A stretch of DNA of 64,000 nucleotides from Conoideocrella luteorostrata. Its lineage: Eukaryota; Ascomycota; Sordariomycetes; Hypocreales; Clavicipitaceae. The translations under genes and the position numbers were made by a program. The stretch covers positions 56,264 to 120,263 of the forward strand of contig JASWJB010000111.1 in the NCBI GenBank assembly GCA_032433595.1, read 5' to 3'. This document shows, one piece after another, positions 59,055-64,000 of this stretch. A model generated the notes under the pieces. That model made no database searches, had not been told where the DNA came from, and saw only the letters and a list, made by a program, of their open reading frames with translations. Position 1 is the first letter of the stretch; every line of letters begins with the position of its first letter.

Positions 59055-59960
59055 ATGCCTCTTTATCGGCCTGCAAATCCCAATGCCCCCGTTCTCTCCC
59101 AATTTTCACTTCATGGAAAGGTTGCTGCCGTCACTGGCGGCGCTAAAGGCATTGGCAAGGAAATAGTGCGCGGCCTTGCAGAAGCTGGCGCAGATGTTGC
59201 GATAGTCTACGCCTCTAGCACTGACGCCGCCCAGACCGCTCAGGACATCGCAAGCGCGACCGGGGTCACAATTCGAACCTACCAGAGCGATGTTCGCTCT
59301 CGTAATGCAATTGCTTCCACAGTTGACAAGATTTTCCTCGACTTTGGTCGCTTGGATGTCATGGTGGCCAACTCGGGTGTGTGTGCTGACATTCCCAATC
59401 TCGAGTACACAGAGGAGACATGGCGGGCGAACAACAGTGTCAATCTTGATGGTGTTATGTGGACAGCCCAGGCCGCTGGCAAGATATTCAAGAAGCAAGG
59501 CCGTGGCAACTTGATTGTCACTGCGTCTGTCAGCGCAATATTGGTCAACATCCCTCAACAGCAAGCTGCATACAATGCATCGAAAGCCGCAGCGGTACAC
59601 CTCGCTAAAAGCCTGGCCGTGGAATGGGTTGACTTTGCGCGGGTGAACACAGTTTCACCTGGATTTATAGAGACGGAAAGTAAGTGGTGCAGACCAAATG
59701 CCGAAGCCAGAACTCAAAGATTAACGCAGCTTGCAGTGCTCTTTACTCAGCCAAAGGATCGATTCAAGAAGTGGATGGCCATGATTCCCGCCCAACGCAT
59801 GGCGACTACTTCAGAGTTGAAGGGAGTAAGTCCATCGAGAACATTTATTTCGGTCAACTTTGCTCATACAAAACAGATTTACGTGTTCTTGGCGAGCGAT
59901 GCCTGCTGCTATATGACGGGTGCCGATATTGTTGTGGATGGGGGTTACACTTTGACTTAA
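59055..59960 (+). CDS. Short-chain dehydrogenase/reductase, mannitol/sorbose/xylulose reductase type
   Basis: Three exons, 59055-59679, 59737-59825 and 59877-59960, give 265 residues. Both introns (57 and 51 nt) are multiples of three without in-frame stops, so an unspliced reading adds 36 spurious residues. Splicing restores FIETEMLFTQPKDRFKKWM and SELKGIYVFLASDAC, as in the family. The ATG at 59055 is the first ATG of the frame. The cofactor motif is TGGAKGIG (27-34), VANSGV (104-109) corresponds to NAG, and the catalytic set is S160, Y173 and K177 (YNASK). The C-terminal TGADIVVDGGYTLT is typical of NADP(H)-linked mannitol dehydrogenase, sorbose reductase SOU1 and L-xylulose/D-arabinitol-type reductases. 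I cannot choose among these substrates. It is divergent from the xylitol-type dehydrogenase; together they could interconvert a polyol and a ketose in the cytosol. Confidence 0.87.
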   Translation: MPLYRPANPNAPVLSQFSLHGKVAAVTGGAKGIGKEIVRGLAEAGADVAIVYASSTDAAQTAQDIASATGVTIRTYQSDVRSRNAIASTVDKIFLDFGRLDVMVANSGVCADIPNLEYTEETWRANNSVNLDGVMWTAQAAGKIFKKQGRGNLIVTASVSAILVNIPQQQAAYNASKAAAVHLAKSLAVEWVDFARVNTVSPGFIETESKWCRPNAEARTQRLTQLAVLFTQPKDRFKKWMAMIPAQRMATTSELKGVSPSRTFISVNFAHTKQIYVFLASDACCYMTGADIVVDGGYTLT

Positions 59961-60371
59961 GTTTTACTGATCGGAGTAGAAACAGAACGGTGAATCGTTT
60001 GCAAGATATGCTGTGCGCTCTGTTATTTAGTCACACATTAAGACACTTTGAGAGCTTGCGAAAGAAGAGCAGTAATATGATCAGCCTGCCACAATGGATG
60101 TAATATTAGTCGTCTGGCATGCGTCTCTTACCAGTATTAATGCTCAGAGCCTGTTGATTCTAAAATCCGCCCAATATAACGGACACAGATTGACTAGCAA
60201 CTTGGCTCTTCTAAAATGCATATACGTACATAGATCAATCAACTCTTCCCAAATTAATAATTAATTTAGATTGCGATATATTTCAACTATTTTAAATCCT
60301 ACATCGTGTCCATATATACGCTTGAATCAAGCAACAATGTGCAACATGCGGTTTATGAACATCGCGCACAA
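59961..60371. terminator. Convergent 3' intergenic region
   Basis: About 410 bases between two genes that end towards each other, the short-chain dehydrogenase and the second sugar transporter. It is AT-rich around 60250-60300 and should hold both polyadenylation regions. No gene is visible. Confidence 0.45.
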
Positions 60372-62187
60372 TTAAACGCGATAATCCTCAATATGGTCTT
60401 CCTGCGTGACTGACTTGGCGCGGCTGACTTCGCCGCTTTGGCGGGCCACACGTTGACGATGCAGCTCCTCCTGCTCGATATATCTTCTCGGCCGCTTGCT
60501 GCTCATAACGTCTTTGTCGCCAACAACAATAAGAGGTGGATTGTTACGGTAATAGTCATCCAAATCTTCCAGGGTGCGATTTGCTAGGCAAGTTGTCAGC
60601 TAGTGAGTCTAAAGCGTCATCGACTGGAATAGACGTACAAGTCTCAGGATAAAAAAAATAGATGATGGGTATAAACGCGGCATTAAGCACCGTGAAGACA
60701 ATCCAGAATCGCCAGCTGAGGTTCTGGATGCCAATAGGTGTAATCTGAACTATGACAAAGTTTGTAATCCTACTTAATTGTTAGATAATGTGTCCATGTA
60801 CTCCTTTGCATCTGCTGCTTACCAGTTGGTCGCGGTAGAAACGGCGGCACCTTTCGTCCGCATAGCAATGGAATTGATTTCGGTGGGATAGAGCCATGGC
60901 ACACCCAGCATACCAATACCAAAGGCGATGTAGTAGAGGAAGAAGAAAGGAATTGAAGCCATGGAAAATCTGCGCTCACCATCGGGAGGACTGCCGAAAC
61001 GAAGCAAGATGGTAATAATGAAGAAAGCAAGCCCCTGACCAGCAGTGGACACCAGCATCAGGCCACGACGGCCCCATTTCTCAACAAGAGAAATGGAAAT
61101 ACACGAGAAGACGAGGTAGGTAACAGAATTGACGGCTGTAAGCAGACGAGCAAGCTGGTTCGATAGGCCAACTGCGTTGATTAAAACGGTCGGTAGATAG
61201 TAGGACATGATGTTGATTCCTGAGCTTCTCGTCAGCGAGGTACAGACTTGAGGAAAGTATTGATCTTAACCTTCGAACTGCTGGATGAACTGTGTTCCTG
61301 CACCAAGGATGAGTCGTCTGAGCGGCTTTGTGGCTTCAGGCTGAGGTTGCAAAAGCTCCCTCCACCGCATTCGGTGCTCTTTCTCGTATTTGACAGTGTA
61401 CTGGATCTCCTCATGTTGTGTGAGTATGAATGCATCAGTCTTCGGCTTGCCGCCCAAGCGGGCCAAAACATCGAGAGCTTCGTCATCCTCCCCATGCTGA
61501 AGTAGCCATCGAGGAGACTCGGGCAACCAAGGCACCGTCGCGAATAGCGCAATAATGAAAACAAACTGGAACGCGAGAGGAAAGCGCCACGCAACTGCGC
61601 CGCCCGCAAAGGAGAGACCATAATTGATCCAGTTACAAAGAGAAAACCCGACAATATTCATCATCATCTCAAACATGACCAACTTGCCGCGGAGATGGGC
61701 TGGCGAAGTCTCTGTCTGCCAGATGGGCGCGGTGGCTGTGTTGATACCGTTGCCAATGCTGTTTTAATTAGCTGGTGCCGCAATCAATGCGGTGGTAAGG
61801 AACATACCCCAGAACGATGCGTCCCACAAACATCTGCGCAAGGCTATGAGATGCCACCATAAGTATTGCGCCAACGGCCATGATGGCCGTTCCGTAGATG
61901 ATAGACCTTTTTCGGCCCAAACGCTCGCCAAGAGTGAAAGCGAGGATCGCTCCAACAAAGCAGCCAATGTCGTATATTGCTGTAACGGTAGAAAGCACCG
62001 TTGTCCTCGATGGGCCTTCCAGATCGTGCAGTACGAGGAAGTCATCCGTTACGATGACGCCTGAGAAGACAGCTTGGTCATAGCCAAACATGAGCATGTC
62101 CACACTGCAGGCGAAGGTGATCCAGAACAACAGCCATTTCCCCGTCAAACCCAAGTACGGCTGCGTGGTTATCCTTACAAGTACCAT
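60372..62187 (-). CDS. MFS sugar transporter (sugar porter family), intact
   Basis: Five exons on the minus strand, 62187-61808, 61758-61271, 61219-60823, 60769-60639 and 60583-60372, give 535 residues; introns are 49-55 nt and all junctions restore phase. Sugar porter signatures are present in order: FGYDQAVFSG (helix 1), GERLGRKRS (loop 2-3), GRIVLGIGNGINTAT (helix 4), PESPRWLLQHGEDDEAL (after helix 6), QQFEGINIMSYYLPTVL (helix 7), EKWGRRG (loop 8-9), GVPWLYPTEI (helix 10) and YPETSNRTLEDLDDYY (after helix 12). About twelve membrane segments and a charged cytosolic tail rich in Lys, Arg and Glu make it complete. Such proteins import hexoses, pentoses or polyols by proton symport at the plasma membrane; the substrate is not readable here. 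It is divergent from the Zn2Cys6 gene that starts 530 bases upstream, and is a likely functional replacement for the broken porter. Confidence 0.9.
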
Positions 62188-62718
62188 GATGAGGGAAATG
62201 GAAATGCTGAACCTGATAAACTCAGAGTGATATGATGTTCTGTCATCAGTGTCCGGCTTCTTGGGTCTGGATCTCAGGATTTATAACATGACTCTCCTCC
62301 CCCAGGTTTGGAAGTGAAGAGAGCCAAGGCCCCACGGGGTACAGCCTCCCGGCGACGACTTGATCAAGAGTCCGGACTGCCTAAATTCCTTGATTGAGTA
62401 AGTCAAGCGACGTGATCTACCCACCAGCCGTTTTGACGACCAGATCAAGGCCGCCAATGCCAGACGCTATCTGCCTTGGAGTCAAAGCGCCTGAGTCATG
62501 CATCCACACCATGAATCCCTTGCCTGGAAATACTGTATGAGCTTGTGATTGACGTGGAACCACAATATGTGGCCACATTAACCGCAAGCGGCACTTTATG
62601 CGAGTGTTGAACAAACCCCGCACTTTGCATCCGCAGCGTTTATATGAAGCATGGTCCACCCGCCAAAACTGCCCGTCTGGGCAGTGTAGTCCTAAACACT
62701 GCGCGAATTCTTCCAGTC
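62188..62718. promoter_or_regulatory. Shared divergent promoter of transporter and Zn2Cys6 regulator
   Basis: About 530 bases between the transporter (minus) and the regulator (plus). A CCCCAC at 62330-62335 reads GTGGGG on the other strand and fits the SYGGRG consensus of the carbon-catabolite repressor CreA/Cre1; such a short site often occurs by chance. The layout would allow the regulator to control the transporter and itself. Confidence 0.4.
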
Positions 62719-63924
62719 ATGGATGGAATAAACAATGCCGGTCAAGAAAATACAGGACAAAATCGACTAAGGGAACGCCGAGCTGCTACTCGCTCCAGGA
62801 AAGGCTGGTATATTTGCCAAATTCCTAACACTGTGTCGGTCTGTGCCGTATCTCGCATCATTGGCTGACGCCGACGCGAACAGCCCCGAATGTCGGAGAG
62901 TCAGAGTCAAGTGTGATGAGCAGCAACCGAGTTGCGGACGGTGTGAAAGAAAAAATCTCGTTTGCCATCTGCAGGACTCCGCGTTTAAACAGCATGCCTT
63001 TTCACTGGTGAACCGGCCAGTCAGAGCTACACGACAGGAGACTAACCGCCAAGAGGAGCACATCAATTCCTCGGCACCAACGCCGACCACAGCAGATACT
63101 TCAAGGCACACAGCCGGTCCTGGTTCGTTCTTAAGTCTCGCTGAATACTAACCATTCGATGTAGACTGCTGACGGATGAAGACCACTACGCCAAGACAAA
63201 GGGGACATCAACAGGCCAAGTGTTCCCAGCTCCATCTAGCGTCCATTCCGAATCACCCTGTTCGCAACAACAACACCCAAGAATTCCATTCGATAAAGTG
63301 CCCATCAATAGCCTTCTCGCTGAGTCACCATTGTTGGAAGACAATTGTGCGGATCTGTGTGGATTTGACACTGATGATGCTCGTGTTCATTCCGGCCCAC
63401 GCGATACGAGACAATCTCTAGTGCAAGGTATGTAAGCTCAGCTATTTTCGTTTTCTGGCTTTGACCGATGCAAACATATAGAGACGGCTTCAATCTCGAG
63501 CACAATAGAAACATTTCACGAGGATTATGTAATTGAATCGCTCCGAGAAACCCAAGAAGAGTTATTTCTACTTAGACACTATGCCGAATGCATAGCTCCA
63601 TGGTAAGAAAGTGTTTGCTCTAATCAGAAAAATGCAACTGAGTGTTTTTGAAGGCTAGATCATTTATATCAATACGAGGTATTCAGTAGAGAGGTCTTGA
63701 TTTTGGCTCGCGAGCATCCGATTTTGCGATACGCAGCTTGTGCCTTAGCTGCCAAGCAGCTGGGTCAGATGAAGAACCCAGTATCTGCTTTGCGTGGCGA
63801 GACTCAAAGAAGCATCGCGATAACATGTTTTAACCGCAACTCAAACACTGGCTTTGTCTGGTACGGCATCAAATTGTCACGACTTGGGAAACTGGTAAAG
63901 CAGAGTGATAGACAAGACTTCTGA
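62719..63924 (+). CDS. Zn2Cys6 fungal transcription factor, 3' part cut by window end
   Basis: Exons 62719-62807, 62884-63122, 63182-63427, 63482-63602 and 63654 onward; introns are 76, 59, 54 and 51 nt. The zinc cluster is assembled across intron 1: RSRKGC from exon 1 and PECRRVRVKC from exon 2, giving C30, C33, C40, C47, C50 and C57 (spacing 2-6-6-2-6). Downstream, FHEDYVIESLRETQEELFLLRH and YAECIAPWLDHLYQYEVFS begin the typical fungal-specific regulatory region. This continues as FSREVLILAREHPILRYAACALAAKQLGQM. The frame stops at 63924, but the protein would be only about 320 residues, so an intron near 63890 and further exons beyond the window are likely. Intron 2 is the least certain: the first AG after the CTAAC branch (63164) breaks the frame, and the next one (63181) restores it. 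As the divergent neighbour of the sugar transporter, it is the best candidate regulator of the polyol cluster. Confidence 0.75.
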
Positions 63925-64000
63925 AGTATTCGTAGCTTCTTAGCAACAAGGTAGCACTGTATTGTGAACGGTCTTAATCTCTGGCCTTCTAACAATCTGG
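63925..64000. other. Window end, probably inside the Zn2Cys6 gene
   Basis: The remaining 76 bases contain a possible intron acceptor (TTCTTAG at about 63944) that could open another exon of the preceding regulator. The window ends before this can be tested. Confidence 0.3.

Noticed and set aside
1..64000. CRISPR array, prophage, bacterial operon or origin of replication
   Set aside because: The window has spliced eukaryotic genes, and no regularly spaced repeat-spacer array or phage-type genes were seen.

Overview
This window reads as nuclear DNA of a filamentous ascomycete, most likely a sordariomycete and possibly a hypocrealean. The protein-coding genes carry short GT-AG introns (about 49-129 nt) with CTAAC/CTGAC-like branch sites. 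There are three Zn2Cys6 regulators and fungal families such as eIF2B-gamma, GPR1/FUN34 acetate transporters, DOMON-cytochrome b561 proteins, TAP-like S33 peptidases and polyol dehydrogenases. The assignment to Hypocreales is an inference from protein similarity remembered by eye, not a database result. Many genes are split by introns, so the models below were assembled by joining exons in phase.

Layout. 1-2.7 kb: a divergent pair made of the start of a small membrane protein and an intact eIF2B-gamma gene. 2.7-9.9 kb: long gene-poor DNA with one decayed reading frame. 10-11.1 kb: a BrlA-like C2H2 regulator with a long pyrimidine-rich leader and an upstream ORF. 11.1-16.1 kb: non-coding DNA with two decamer tandem repeats. 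16.1-18.6 kb: a large F-box/leucine-rich-type protein. 21.5-23.4 kb: a cluster of GTACGGAGTAC-type palindromes just upstream of a secreted DOMON/cytochrome b561 membrane protein. 23.7-24.6 kb: a decayed gene. 25.7-26.8 kb: an acetate-transporter-family gene. 26.8-32.5 kb: gene-poor. 32.6-38.7 kb: two Zn2Cys6 regulators. 38.7-47.6 kb: gene-poor DNA with decayed duplicated segments and one small secreted cysteine-rich protein gene in five short exons. 47.6-52.2 kb: an EthD-like/alpha-beta hydrolase fusion and a secreted TAP-like peptidase. 54-64 kb: a probable pentose/polyol utilisation cluster.

The last region is the most coherent functional unit. It has a broken sugar transporter (premature stop plus frameshift), a zinc-dependent xylitol/sorbitol-type dehydrogenase, a divergently transcribed short-chain polyol dehydrogenase/reductase, an intact sugar transporter, and a divergently transcribed Zn2Cys6 regulator that runs off the window end. 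Import, two polyol/ketose redox steps and a candidate local regulator together suggest a small catabolic cluster for a pentose or sugar alcohol. The substrate cannot be fixed from sequence alone.

No intact transposon, rRNA, tRNA or CRISPR array was seen. Decayed coding segments with C-to-T type nonsense changes are compatible with repeat-induced point mutation, but this was not measured.
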